Shown one piece after another: positions 46,040 through 54,036 of a DNA stretch of 64,000 nt. Location of the stretch: the NCBI RefSeq assembly GCF_030518155.1, contig NZ_JAULRU010000823.1, positions 186,001-250,000 of the forward strand. Reading direction: 5' to 3'. Origin of the DNA: Gilvimarinus gilvus. Lineage in GTDB: Bacteria; Pseudomonadota; Gammaproteobacteria; Pseudomonadales; Cellvibrionaceae. Both the position numbers and the translations under genes were made by a program. Position 1 is the first letter of the stretch; each line of letters starts with the position of its first letter. Under the pieces are notes generated by a model that was given only the letters and a program-made list of their open reading frames with translations, was not told the origin of the DNA and searched no databases.

Positions 46040-46169
46040 GCTAGCAGGCTGGCCCGTACTCGTCGTCACCACTTTTCGATGGGTGGGCACACACCGTCAA
46101 AGTGGCGCCTAGATTACGAACCAGCCTGAGAGTCTGAGTACGTAAAGGTTTGTTCAACAGCCTGCTAGC
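46040..46169. mobile_element. 130-bp MITE-like inverted-repeat element
   Basis: GCTAGCAGGCTG (46040-46051) and CAGCCTGCTAGC (46158-46169) are perfect 12-bp terminal repeats. An inner pair, CCACTTT (46069-46075) and AAAGTGG (46099-46105), adds a stem. No open frame lies inside. The right end shares TTCAACAGCCTG with the palindrome at 18906-18925. A non-autonomous element or remnant of one is likely; no target duplication was recognised. Confidence 0.55.
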
Positions 46170-46195
46170 AACGCAACAAAGGGAATCACAAGCGA

Positions 46196-47020
46196 ATGGA
46201 AGTAACAGCGAACACCTTGACAATCAATGGTTTGACTCACTGCTATTACCGGCAACTGTCATTCACAGCGAACGCTCCACTCTACATCGCGATACCGGGT
46301 GGCCCCGGTTTAAATCATGCACTATTCCGACCGGCCCTGGAAAACCTTAATGGCGAAGTTATCTATTTTGACCCGCCGGGCACTGGCTCAAGCAGCGCGC
46401 TGTGCGAGCAAAATAATACGTTTAACATGTGGCTGGGGCATATTGAAGCATTTGTTAAAAATATTGCCGATCGGCCAGTGGTCATCATCTGTCACTCAGC
46501 CAGCGTTATAGTTGCGACCAAACTGGCGTCGACTCTTCCCAACGTTGTCGATAAGCTCGTTATTATCTCCCCGGTGTTAGGCGGCCCGGATAGTTTAATT
46601 AAATACATAAAGGAATCCAGCAACCCACAGTACAGCGCAGTTGCCAAAGCGCTTTGGCTCCAGAAATCAGTCGACGCATTGCCCGAGTACCTACAACACG
46701 TATTTCCAATGTACGATCCCCAGCCTGCGCCGCCGTCCGTACTGAACAACCTTACCTTTAATGCTGACTTGTTTTTTACCTTCGTCGATGCATGGCTTAA
46801 GGAAAATAGACAACTAAACCTAGGCATACTGCAACAAAGATGTTTAGTGATACTGGGCGATAGCGACCCATTCAACCACCGCATTAACGTCAATCATATA
46901 GCGCATCAATTAGCTAGCGCTCAGCAAGTAAGCTACACAAATGCCGGCCACAACCTGATGCTACATCACTCAGAAAGGCTAACACAGGATATTGAGAAGT
47001 TCGTCAGCGCATGCAGCTAA
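46196..47020 (+). CDS. alpha/beta hydrolase, proline iminopeptidase-like
   Basis: A 274-residue cytoplasmic hydrolase. The oxyanion motif PGGPG (34-38) and FDPPGTGSS (about 58-66) resemble the proline iminopeptidase group, but the nucleophile Ser101 sits in ICHSAS, lacking both glycines of GxSxG. The acid is likely in LGDSDPF and the histidine in AGHNLMLHH. It is convergent with the LuxR-type regulator. Whether it is active and on what is unknown. Confidence 0.75.
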   Translation: MEVTANTLTINGLTHCYYRQLSFTANAPLYIAIPGGPGLNHALFRPALENLNGEVIYFDPPGTGSSSALCEQNNTFNMWLGHIEAFVKNIADRPVVIICHSASVIVATKLASTLPNVVDKLVIISPVLGGPDSLIKYIKESSNPQYSAVAKALWLQKSVDALPEYLQHVFPMYDPQPAPPSVLNNLTFNADLFFTFVDAWLKENRQLNLGILQQRCLVILGDSDPFNHRINVNHIAHQLASAQQVSYTNAGHNLMLHHSERLTQDIEKFVSACS

Positions 47021-47027
47021 AGCGGCT

Positions 47028-48098
47028 TTAGTTTTTCCCCAGTAGCTGTTGGTAGTAAATAGCTACTACGCCGGAGAGGCTATTGACTCCGAGCTTCACC
47101 TGAATATCCTTTATTTGTTTGCGCACGGTATTGACCGATCGGCAACGATTATTCGCCACCTCTTGTGCGCTTAACCCACCGGCTAGATCAGTACAAATAG
47201 CAAATTCGGCATCACTGAGGCCGAGTTTCTCTTGCAGTGGAATTGACACATCTGCGAAGTTCGCAGGTGTTAGGGTGATGTGAAAATAATCTCCCGAAGC
47301 TCCGCTCGCAAATCGAACTGGAATCACGTGCAGCAAAGCCTCCAAACGGCCCCGCCTTACCAAAGGCACGGATTCCGATACAAGTTGATTAGGACTGATA
47401 AGCGTACGCAACGCTTTGCGAAGGTCACTTGTCGATCTTCTTGAAGCCAGCTGCAGACTGCTGCCCACCGCCGCACCAAGATCACCTTGATGGAGTAGCT
47501 GATTGAAAGCTGGTGAGCTTTGCATAATTTTTAAATTTTTATCAATAATAGCGCAGCAATCTGAAAGGTGCGTGGCTGCGAGCGCACTGCTTCTCTGCAG
47601 GCGTAATGCGCACTTTATATGGCGTGATAGAGAATTGAAAAAACGCTCCTCTTCTTCACTGATACTTTTTTCACGCAGGAAGCTTACACGCGCAGAGACA
47701 TTGCCCTGCCATTGCCAGTAGCCACCAATAGCATGATGAATGCGAAAATCGCGTAAGAAATCGTTGTAAAACGCACTCGCTTTATACTGCTCAGGCGTGA
47801 CCACCTTATGGTCGGGGGTAAAAACGCCCTCAATAGATTTTTTTTGCAGAGCCTGATACCAAACATCTTCTGAGTGAAAATGCTTAAGATACAGGTCCTC
47901 ATATTCCTTAGGGTTATTATAATTGAGGCGCGATAAAGGCTTGAGGGATTGGTTATCAACCAAGGTTACGTTGGCAACGTCAAACTTGAGCTCGCGTTGA
48001 ATAAGCGCCATAAAAGCTCGCCAAGCACTGACATCCACCGCCGTTTCATAGATTAGCTCTATCGCCTGATCGCGAAAATCATCGCTAAGACTGCCCAT
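47028..48098 (-). CDS. LuxR-type transcriptional regulator
   Basis: A 356-residue regulator. The N-terminal 280 residues form an unrecognised sensor region, perhaps two PAS/GAF-like parts; the C-terminal about 285-350 is a LuxR HTH (LSDAEFAICTDLAGGLSAQEVA, then VNTVRKQIKDIQVKLGV), with the recognition helix in SVNTVRKQI. No receiver aspartate region is present. It ends seven bases from the convergent hydrolase gene, suggesting joint function, and a palindrome lies in its promoter. Confidence 0.85.
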   Translation of the reverse strand: MGSLSDDFRDQAIELIYETAVDVSAWRAFMALIQRELKFDVANVTLVDNQSLKPLSRLNYNNPKEYEDLYLKHFHSEDVWYQALQKKSIEGVFTPDHKVVTPEQYKASAFYNDFLRDFRIHHAIGGYWQWQGNVSARVSFLREKSISEEEERFFNSLSRHIKCALRLQRSSALAATHLSDCCAIIDKNLKIMQSSPAFNQLLHQGDLGAAVGSSLQLASRRSTSDLRKALRTLISPNQLVSESVPLVRRGRLEALLHVIPVRFASGASGDYFHITLTPANFADVSIPLQEKLGLSDAEFAICTDLAGGLSAQEVANNRCRSVNTVRKQIKDIQVKLGVNSLSGVVAIYYQQLLGKN

Positions 48099-48155
48099 CC
48101 ACTATCCCTTTGGCGTTAGAAGTTCACACGTTTTTCTCTGTACTTTGGTCTTTTG

Positions 48156-48167
48156 TACCATATGGTA
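48156..48167. promoter_or_regulatory. palindrome in the LuxR-regulator promoter
   Basis: TACCATATGGTA is a perfect 12-bp palindrome 57 bases upstream of the regulator start and about 125 bases before the YcfL-like gene on the other strand. It is a possible operator for either gene. Confidence 0.4.
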
Positions 48168-48291
48168 TATAGAGCGCGCCAGTCGCAAATTCCATACTGG
48201 GCATTCATAACCTCACTCTGGTGCCTCTTCGGTTATGGCTAAGGACACACAAAGCCACAGGGACGTGTTTTTACCCCAAAGGAAAATGTCT

Positions 48292-48756
48292 ATGCTGTTG
48301 CAATGGATCTCACGTTGGCGAGCGCCCAAAACGATAAGCTTCACCTCCGAGGAACAAATCCTGAATAACAAGCCCAACACCTACTCATCTAAACTGCCAG
48401 AGTATCAGCGCGTTCAAGCCTGTGCCTGTCATTCGAAAGAGGGACTGACACCTCTGGTATGGATGGATCAGCCATTGTTTGCGGGTAAACCCATCGTCAT
48501 TGAATCTCAAGGTATATCTGGCTCCACTCAGGGCATGCGAGATGTCTGGGTTTCTCTGCGAAATCAGGGCAAACAAGCCATGCAATTAGAAGCGCGCGCT
48601 ATGTTTTATGACCAGGCCAAGCGCCCCATCAATAGCAAAGCGCCATGGAAAAAAGTCACAGTGCCGGGAAATGCATCATCACTGTATTTTAAGTCGTCAC
48701 AAAGTAGCCAGGTTGAGTATGTTGCGGTTGAATTTCGACAAAATGAGCAGAGTTGA
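48292..48756 (+). CDS. YcfL-like (DUF1425) protein
   Basis: A 154-residue protein. The C-terminal half (VWVSLRNQGKQAMQLEARAMFYD, then KRPINSKAPWKKVTVPG and VEYVAVEFR) matches the YcfL pattern of envelope lipoproteins. There is no clear signal peptide; the only cysteines, in ACACHSKEG, are mid-chain, so it is not a lipoprotein by this start. Start chosen at ATG 48292 eight bases after AAAGGA; 48235 and 48286 are in frame. Role unknown. Confidence 0.6.
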   Translation: MLLQWISRWRAPKTISFTSEEQILNNKPNTYSSKLPEYQRVQACACHSKEGLTPLVWMDQPLFAGKPIVIESQGISGSTQGMRDVWVSLRNQGKQAMQLEARAMFYDQAKRPINSKAPWKKVTVPGNASSLYFKSSQSSQVEYVAVEFRQNEQS

Positions 48757-48865
48757 AAACCGCAGGAATGTGCTACCACAGCAGGCACTCGCCAATACGC
48801 AATAGCCGTATACGTATTAGCGATTCCCCTTCATGCTAATGCCCGTTCTTTCGGTCATTGCACTT

Positions 48866-49423
48866 CTATACTTGAGCGGGTCGATCTGGCCTGCCGCGGT
48901 TTAACCAGGCTATGACGGCCGCAAAAAACCACTCTACGAGCCCGCCTGTCAGTGCACCAATGGCGACGGGGGCTTGCAGCATGGCGCAAAGTAACCCCGC
49001 CGCAAACAACACCGCGGCAAACAACCAATAGGTTTTTATCCCGTACAACGTTGAAAAGGTCAGATACCGACCGCCTATAACGAGCATCATGGCGGCAGGG
49101 AAAAACATTGACTGACTATAGTAGGCGGCGGCTACCGCCACCGGAATTGAAAATAACATCCATATTGTACCTTCTATGGCCAGAGGCGCTAATGGATTAG
49201 TTTTTTCGTGCTTGCCTGAACGGCCAAGACACTTACACAACACAACCGACACGGGGAAAATAAGCGTACCACCAGCGATCAGTGTAACGATTCCCGCTAT
49301 TGGCGATATCGCTAGGGCTACAACCCCTGCCACACCCCAGGCCGTGCCAGACGCGATAACACCCGGTACACCATAATAATAGGCCTGCCGCATATCTCGC
49401 TGGGCCAAATTTATTGAGTCCAT
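48866..49423 (-). CDS. polytopic membrane protein (DUF7010-like)
   Basis: A 185-residue inner-membrane protein with about six hydrophobic segments (GVAGVVALAISPIAGIV and later VAVAAAYY, AAVLFAAGLL). The N-terminus is polar (INLAQRDMRQAYYYG). It resembles small hypothetical membrane proteins that I recall as DUF7010; confidence in the name is low. The ATG at 49423 is placed after AAGGAG; a TTG at 49438 is in frame. Confidence 0.65.
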   Translation of the reverse strand: MDSINLAQRDMRQAYYYGVPGVIASGTAWGVAGVVALAISPIAGIVTLIAGGTLIFPVSVVLCKCLGRSGKHEKTNPLAPLAIEGTIWMLFSIPVAVAAAYYSQSMFFPAAMMLVIGGRYLTFSTLYGIKTYWLFAAVLFAAGLLCAMLQAPVAIGALTGGLVEWFFAAVIAWLNRGRPDRPAQV

Positions 49424-49535
49424 CACTCGCTCCTTCAAGGTTACTTATTGTTTTATCCTTACCATCCGGCTAGCCCGGCCGCCTTATTATAATCTGCTAT
49501 TAATTTTTTACGCACCGACAACTACGTTGGCTTGA

Positions 49536-49561
49536 TGACATATGTCACCTCAAGTCATGAC
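49536..49561. promoter_or_regulatory. paired TGAC/GTCA palindromes before the TPR-DesKR operon
   Basis: TGACATATGTCA (49536-49547) and GTCATGAC (49554-49561) share the half-sites TGAC/GTCA and are six bases apart, about 100 bases upstream of the TPR gene. Two adjacent sites of this kind suit a response regulator that binds as a dimer of dimers, such as the DesR-like protein downstream. Confidence 0.5.
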
Positions 49562-49662
49562 AAGCCTCAATTATCCCCCCCACCTGCTTGAGCGACACTG
49601 GTACCACTGCAGAGTACATCACACGCCACCGTGTGAACCTGCTTCATCAAGGAGATAGCAAA

Positions 49663-50361
49663 ATGCAAATACTAAAGAAAGCAACTTTAATCCTGACGAC
49701 CGCGCTCATAGCGAATGTCAGTTGGTCTGCCCAAAGCGACATTGACGCCATTGAAGACGCCTATCTGGGCGGTCAACCTGCGGCGTTGGTCAACCTGATC
49801 GACTCCACCCAAGGCTATGATCGATTTCTCGCCAAGTACCGCCTGGGCATGATGTACAGCTTCTCGCAACAGTCGGACCAAGCCAAAGCAACCTTTGCGA
49901 GTCTCATTTCCGGGTTGGAGGAGCATCTTGTGGCTAACCCGAACGACTCTGAAGCATTGGTTCTGTTAGCTTACACATGTGGCTACAGCATTACTCTCGA
50001 CCCCGCAAAGGCCACCAGCTACGGCCAAAAATCGTATCAGGCTCTGGCTAAAGCCGAAACCCTTGCCCCTAATAACCCGCGGGTATACCTCGTCAAGGGC
50101 ATACTTCAGTACAACACGCCTGCAGCCTATGGCGGTAGCAAAGACATAGCCAAGCAAGCCTTAGAGCAAGCCCTTGCGCTTTACCCAAATGATGTAAACT
50201 CTGGTTATTACTGGGGGCACGATGAGGCCAATATTTGGCTTGGTTTAACCCTTCTTGAACTGGGTGACAAGACATCAGCGCTTACGCACTTCCAAGCTGC
50301 AGCAACACTGGAACCAAACAATGGCTGGGCTAAATACCTGCTAAGCAGCAATACTCAATAA
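49663..50361 (+). CDS. exported TPR protein ahead of a two-component system
   Basis: A 232-residue protein with a Sec signal peptide (about 1-24, ending SWSAQ). The remainder is built from tetratricopeptide-like helices (LGMMYSFSQQSDQAKATF, LVLLAYTCGYSI, LALYPNDVNSGYYWG, WLGLTLLELGDKTSALTHF). It starts behind AAGGAGAT. The sensor kinase follows 50 bases later. It might be the regulated output or a sensor partner of the DesK-like kinase. Confidence 0.75.
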   Translation: MQILKKATLILTTALIANVSWSAQSDIDAIEDAYLGGQPAALVNLIDSTQGYDRFLAKYRLGMMYSFSQQSDQAKATFASLISGLEEHLVANPNDSEALVLLAYTCGYSITLDPAKATSYGQKSYQALAKAETLAPNNPRVYLVKGILQYNTPAAYGGSKDIAKQALEQALALYPNDVNSGYYWGHDEANIWLGLTLLELGDKTSALTHFQAAATLEPNNGWAKYLLSSNTQ

Positions 50362-50411
50362 AAAGCCATATTCGCACCCGGTAATTCGGGTGCGATGATC
50401 AGGAGAATAAC

Positions 50412-51509
50412 ATGGACATCGTTTCTGTCGACGAACTCAACAATCAGCACAGGATTACAAGCCCCTGGAGCTGGATATCGTTCATGTTCAGCGCTTTTTA
50501 TTTTTTCTCCTTTTTTGCGCTGCCACTCACGTTTCACTTTGTTGTGGTAGCGCTCTTTTACTACGCACTTTTTGCCGCATTCTATATTAGGTTAACCCGT
50601 TGCCCGCAGAATCAAGTCGTACTGACACTTACGGGCATGTTGATACTCGGCATTATCGCCTCTGGTCACAACCCTTCTTCCGGCGTCATTTTTGGGTATA
50701 CCACTTTTTTTGCTGGCTTTTATCTAAAGCGAGCACATGCGCTTATTGCATTGGCCATTGTCTGTGTGTGTCTGTTTATTTCCGCTCACATTCACGACCT
50801 TTGGGTTACGTATTATATTTTTCCAAGCTTGATTCCCGCTATTTCTATGTCGTTTCTGGGGCTTTATATCCAGTCCACCACACGTCACGCTTATCAGGAA
50901 CAGAGAAATTCGGAAGAAAAACGTCAGCTTATAAAAGTTGCGGAGAGAGAGCGGATTGCCCGCGACCTTCACGATACTTTAGGCCACACCCTGTCTAGCA
51001 TTACATTGAAAGCGCAACTGGCAAAGAAATTAGGCGATAACGGCCAGGTAGAGGACGCACTGAAAGAAATACACCAGGTCGCCCAGCTTGCCCGGGATTC
51101 GCTCAGCGAAGTTCGAAGCGCAATTAGCGGTTATCGCAAGAAGGGGCTTACCGAAGAACTAGAGAATCTCGAGCAGAAACTCACTGCAGCGGACTTCGCC
51201 GTAAAAATCGAGAACTCTGTAACTAACGTTAGTGCTAAAATAGAGACGGCATTGATACTAATCCTAATTGAGTCCGTGACCAACATTGTTCGTCACAGTT
51301 CCGGCAATACAGTGGAAATCAGTCTATCATCAGGAGACTCAGAAATTGACGTCTCTATTAAGGATAACGGCCATGCCAATAACATCACGTTAGGCAACGG
51401 GCTCAAAGGCATGCAAGAACGCGTCGAAGATCTAGCGGGAAGTATGGACATAGACAACAATCAGGGCTTTAGTTTGCACATCATGCTGCCGGTGATAACC
51501 AATGATTAA
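50412..51509 (+). CDS. DesK-like sensor histidine kinase
   Basis: A 365-residue HisKA_3 kinase. About five to six membrane segments fill residues 20-155 (FMFSAFYFFSFFALPL, LIALAIVCVCLFIS and others). The phosphoacceptor is His187 in ERERIARDLHDTLGHTL, and the N-box is ESVTNIVRHSS with a G-box GNGLKGMQERV. Membrane-embedded sensing without a big periplasmic domain is the DesK design, which detects membrane thickness and cold. It overlaps the regulator gene by eight bases. Confidence 0.9.
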   Translation: MDIVSVDELNNQHRITSPWSWISFMFSAFYFFSFFALPLTFHFVVVALFYYALFAAFYIRLTRCPQNQVVLTLTGMLILGIIASGHNPSSGVIFGYTTFFAGFYLKRAHALIALAIVCVCLFISAHIHDLWVTYYIFPSLIPAISMSFLGLYIQSTTRHAYQEQRNSEEKRQLIKVAERERIARDLHDTLGHTLSSITLKAQLAKKLGDNGQVEDALKEIHQVAQLARDSLSEVRSAISGYRKKGLTEELENLEQKLTAADFAVKIENSVTNVSAKIETALILILIESVTNIVRHSSGNTVEISLSSGDSEIDVSIKDNGHANNITLGNGLKGMQERVEDLAGSMDIDNNQGFSLHIMLPVITND

Positions 51510-52104
51510 ACTCATATTGGCGGAAGACCAAAGCTTGGTGCGAGGTGCATTGCGGGCTCTGCTGCAAATGGAAAGCGATATAGATGTTATCGCAGAGGCT
51601 GAAGACGGCGAGCAAGCATTGAGGCTTCTCAAACAACATACCGTTGACATTTTACTGACCGATATAGAGATGCCAAACCTTAGCGGCATTGAGCTCATTG
51701 AAAAAACACGCGAGCTATACCCCAATTTAAAAACGGTCGTGGTAACCACTTTTGGCCGGGCCGGGTATGTCAAACGTGCTCTAGCCGCTGGCGTAGATGG
51801 ATTCTTGTTAAAGGACTCGCCGTCTGAAGAGCTGGCGGCGGCTCTTCGAAAAGTGGCATCCGGTAAAAAAATTATCGACCCGGAACTTGCCATTGCCGCG
51901 TTAGGGGATTGTGATCCTTTATCCGGTAAAGAGCGCAAAGCACTGAAACTGGCTGGGGAAGGAAAATCGACCGCCGATATTGCCGCAGCTCTTTTTTTAT
52001 CAGAAGGCACTGTACGAAATTATCTGTCAGAAGCGATTGCCAAGCTCAATGCAACCAATCGAATAGATGCGGCTCGCATAGCTCAGCAAAAAGGATGGTT
52101 GTAA
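51502..52104 (+). CDS. DesR-like response regulator
   Basis: A 200-residue NarL/LuxR-type regulator. Receiver domain 1-120 with phosphoacceptor Asp54 (LLTDIEMPN) and Lys in FLLKDSPSEE; HTH at about 138-198 with FLSEGTVRNYLSEAIAKLNA. The stretches TTFGRAGYVKRAL and NRIDAARIAQQKGWL are very close to Bacillus DesR. The partner kinase is the preceding gene. A palindrome pair upstream of the operon is its natural target. Confidence 0.92.
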   Translation: MIKLILAEDQSLVRGALRALLQMESDIDVIAEAEDGEQALRLLKQHTVDILLTDIEMPNLSGIELIEKTRELYPNLKTVVVTTFGRAGYVKRALAAGVDGFLLKDSPSEELAAALRKVASGKKIIDPELAIAALGDCDPLSGKERKALKLAGEGKSTADIAAALFLSEGTVRNYLSEAIAKLNATNRIDAARIAQQKGWL

Positions 52105-52131
52105 AAAAACCGGCAATTAGCCGGTTTTTTT
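52103..52131. terminator. bidirectional terminator after desR-like gene
   Basis: AAAAAAACCGG (52103-52113) pairs with CCGGTTTTTTT (52121-52131) around CAATTAG, overlapping the regulator's stop. It can also end the convergent yceI-cytochrome b561 message. Confidence 0.9.
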
Positions 52132-52151
52132 ACGTCGAATAAATGAGTCTC

Positions 52152-52745
52152 TTACTTACGAATACCTTCTACATGCAATTCAAGCTCTACCACCTGAGAC
52201 GCCGGCCCCAAATTGTAGTCAATACCAAAATCACTTAAGCGAATTTCAGTATCACCTTCGAAGCCGACTCGGTACCCGCCCCAAGGGTCTTTACCTTCGC
52301 CTACTTTCTCGACTTCAATGGTAATTTCTTTGGTAACACCATGCAGCGTTAAATTACCGACTACATCGAAGTCTTCACCATCGACATTAGTAACCTTGGT
52401 GCTGACAAAAGTGGCCTCCGGAAATTTACTGACAGACAAAAAATCATCACCGCGTAAGTGTTTATCACGCTCTGCATGATTGCTGTCTACACTCGCTGTA
52501 TCAATCTTGACGGAAATTTTACTGGCCGACACATCGGCCGAATCATAGCTAAAATCACCACTGAAATCGTTAAAGCGGCCCAGAAGCCAGCTATACCCCA
52601 AATGTTTAATTTTGAAATTGATGGATGCGTGAGCGCCCTTTGTGTCGATGGCATAATCAGCCGCCAATGCGTTCCCAGAAGCCATAGCGGTCGTTAATAC
52701 AACCCCTGCTGCCGATGCCTTTAAAATATTCTTCAGCGGTTTCAT
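52152..52745 (-). CDS. yceI: YceI-family periplasmic protein
   Basis: A 197-residue lipocalin-like protein with a signal peptide (about 1-28, ending NALAA). The family pattern is plain: [38 protein letters not shown] and [12 protein letters not shown]. YceI proteins bind polyisoprenoids such as ubiquinone precursors. Cotranscribed with the upstream cytochrome b561 gene, 21 bases apart, a common pair. Confidence 0.94.
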   Translation of the reverse strand: MKPLKNILKASAAGVVLTTAMASGNALAADYAIDTKGAHASINFKIKHLGYSWLLGRFNDFSGDFSYDSADVSASKISVKIDTASVDSNHAERDKHLRGDDFLSVSKFPEATFVSTKVTNVDGEDFDVVGNLTLHGVTKEITIEVEKVGEGKDPWGGYRVGFEGDTEIRLSDFGIDYNLGPASQVVELELHVEGIRK

Positions 52746-52766
52746 AACTTGCTCCTTTAGGTAAAA

Positions 52767-53318
52767 TTACTTTTTAACGGGTTTTAAAATACGAATGAGC
52801 GTTCTATCGCGGATCAAAAAATGATGGCTCATTGCAGCCAACGCATGCAAACTTGCAAAGACAATAATGGCCCAGGCGAATACCAGATGAACCCACCCTG
52901 CTAAATCGACCTTATCCGGACCCAGCTCGATCAGCACAGGAAAGCTCAGCAAACCAAATATCGACGGCGCACTGCCTTCTGCCGTGGTAATAAGGTATCC
53001 GGACGCCATCACAGTAAATATCAGAGCGTACAAAATAATCTTGACCGCGCTCGCACCTAACCGAATTAGCAAACTGTGCTCGGGCAGTGGATCCGGAGTT
53101 CTGCTAAAAATGCGCCACAGCAACCGCAGCACCATGAGTGCCAACAAAATCAATCCAACACTGACGTGAAGCGAGGGCCCTTTGTGGTACCAGTCATCGT
53201 AATAGCTGAGGCTCGTCATATAGAGCCCAAGCGCGAACAAAAAGACGACCACCAGTGCACACACCCAGTGTAAAACAATGGTCACCAGACCATAGCCTCT
53301 CGCATTATCGTTCAACAT
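52767..53318 (-). CDS. cytochrome b561 family protein
   Basis: A 183-residue inner-membrane protein with four membrane segments and haem-ligand histidines: His17 (IVLHW) and His51 (SLHVSVG) in the first half, and WVHLVF and SLHALAAMSHHF in the second half. It probably passes electrons from quinol to a periplasmic acceptor, perhaps together with YceI-bound isoprenoid. Family is certain; redox partner is not. Confidence 0.92.
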   Translation of the reverse strand: MLNDNARGYGLVTIVLHWVCALVVVFLFALGLYMTSLSYYDDWYHKGPSLHVSVGLILLALMVLRLLWRIFSRTPDPLPEHSLLIRLGASAVKIILYALIFTVMASGYLITTAEGSAPSIFGLLSFPVLIELGPDKVDLAGWVHLVFAWAIIVFASLHALAAMSHHFLIRDRTLIRILKPVKK

Positions 53319-53470
53319 TCAGTCAAATCCTTCAGCACGACACAAGCAAACAGATGCTACTAAGTTAGCAAACCTGACAACAGAACGCTGGTTAAGAAGT
53401 GTGAGAAGCGCAACATAATTGCCGCGAATTGTCAGTTAGACAACGAGACGCGGTGCTTCATGCATGAGCG

Positions 53471-53490
53471 CCCCGCTATCCGTAGCGGGG
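53471..53490. repeat. hairpin downstream of yciA
   Basis: CCCCGCTA and TAGCGGGG form an 8-bp perfect stem around TCCG, five bases past the yciA stop on the minus strand. No T-run follows on that strand, so termination is uncertain. Confidence 0.5.
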
Positions 53491-53495
53491 AAATC

Positions 53496-53894
53496 CTAGC
53501 GAGAAACGGAGCGAGTGCGACCGTTATCGTCAATGGCCACGTAAACATATTCACCCTCGGTAACCTTCGCCACCTCGCCAGAGCGGTGGTCTTTAATCCA
53601 TACCTCGATCATGACGCGTATGGAAGAGCGTCCCACCTCTACCTCTTCTGCATAGACACTGACCGTAGCGCCCACTGGCACCGGGCGCAAAAACACCATA
53701 CTGCCCACAGCCACAGTAGTAACACGGCCGCGAGCAATATCCTGCGCAAGAATAGCGCCGCCAATATCCATTTGCGACATTAACCAGCCGCCAAAAATAT
53801 CGCCGTACGGGTTAGTGTCAGCGGGCATCGACAGCGTTTGCAGAGTTAAGACTCCGCGCGGGGTAGGATCTTCATCCAATCCGTGCATGGACAT
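53496..53894 (-). CDS. yciA: acyl-CoA thioester hydrolase
   Basis: A 132-residue hotdog thioesterase. The central helix NPYGDIFGGWLMSQMD has the family's catalytic Asp, followed by RVTTVAVGSMVFLRPVPVG. The enzyme hydrolyses acyl-CoAs of mixed chain length in the cytoplasm. The ATG at 53894 has AAGG eight bases upstream; the first ATG at 53900 is too close to it. Confidence 0.92.
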   Translation of the reverse strand: MSMHGLDEDPTPRGVLTLQTLSMPADTNPYGDIFGGWLMSQMDIGGAILAQDIARGRVTTVAVGSMVFLRPVPVGATVSVYAEEVEVGRSSIRVMIEVWIKDHRSGEVAKVTEGEYVYVAIDDNGRTRSVSR

Positions 53895-54036
53895 AAGCAT
53901 TACCTTATAAATTCAAGCCCTTCATTCAGCGAAGGACTGTTAATAGCACCTAAGGCACCTGGCGTGAAAAGCTATCTCCCTGCCAGAACCCACGCGCTTT
54001 GGCAGCAATTGGTTTGCCAATTCTGCGGATTCTTCG

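Noticed and set aside
46040-46169. Full insertion sequence
   Set aside because: Only 130 bases, no transposase frame and no recognisable target duplication.
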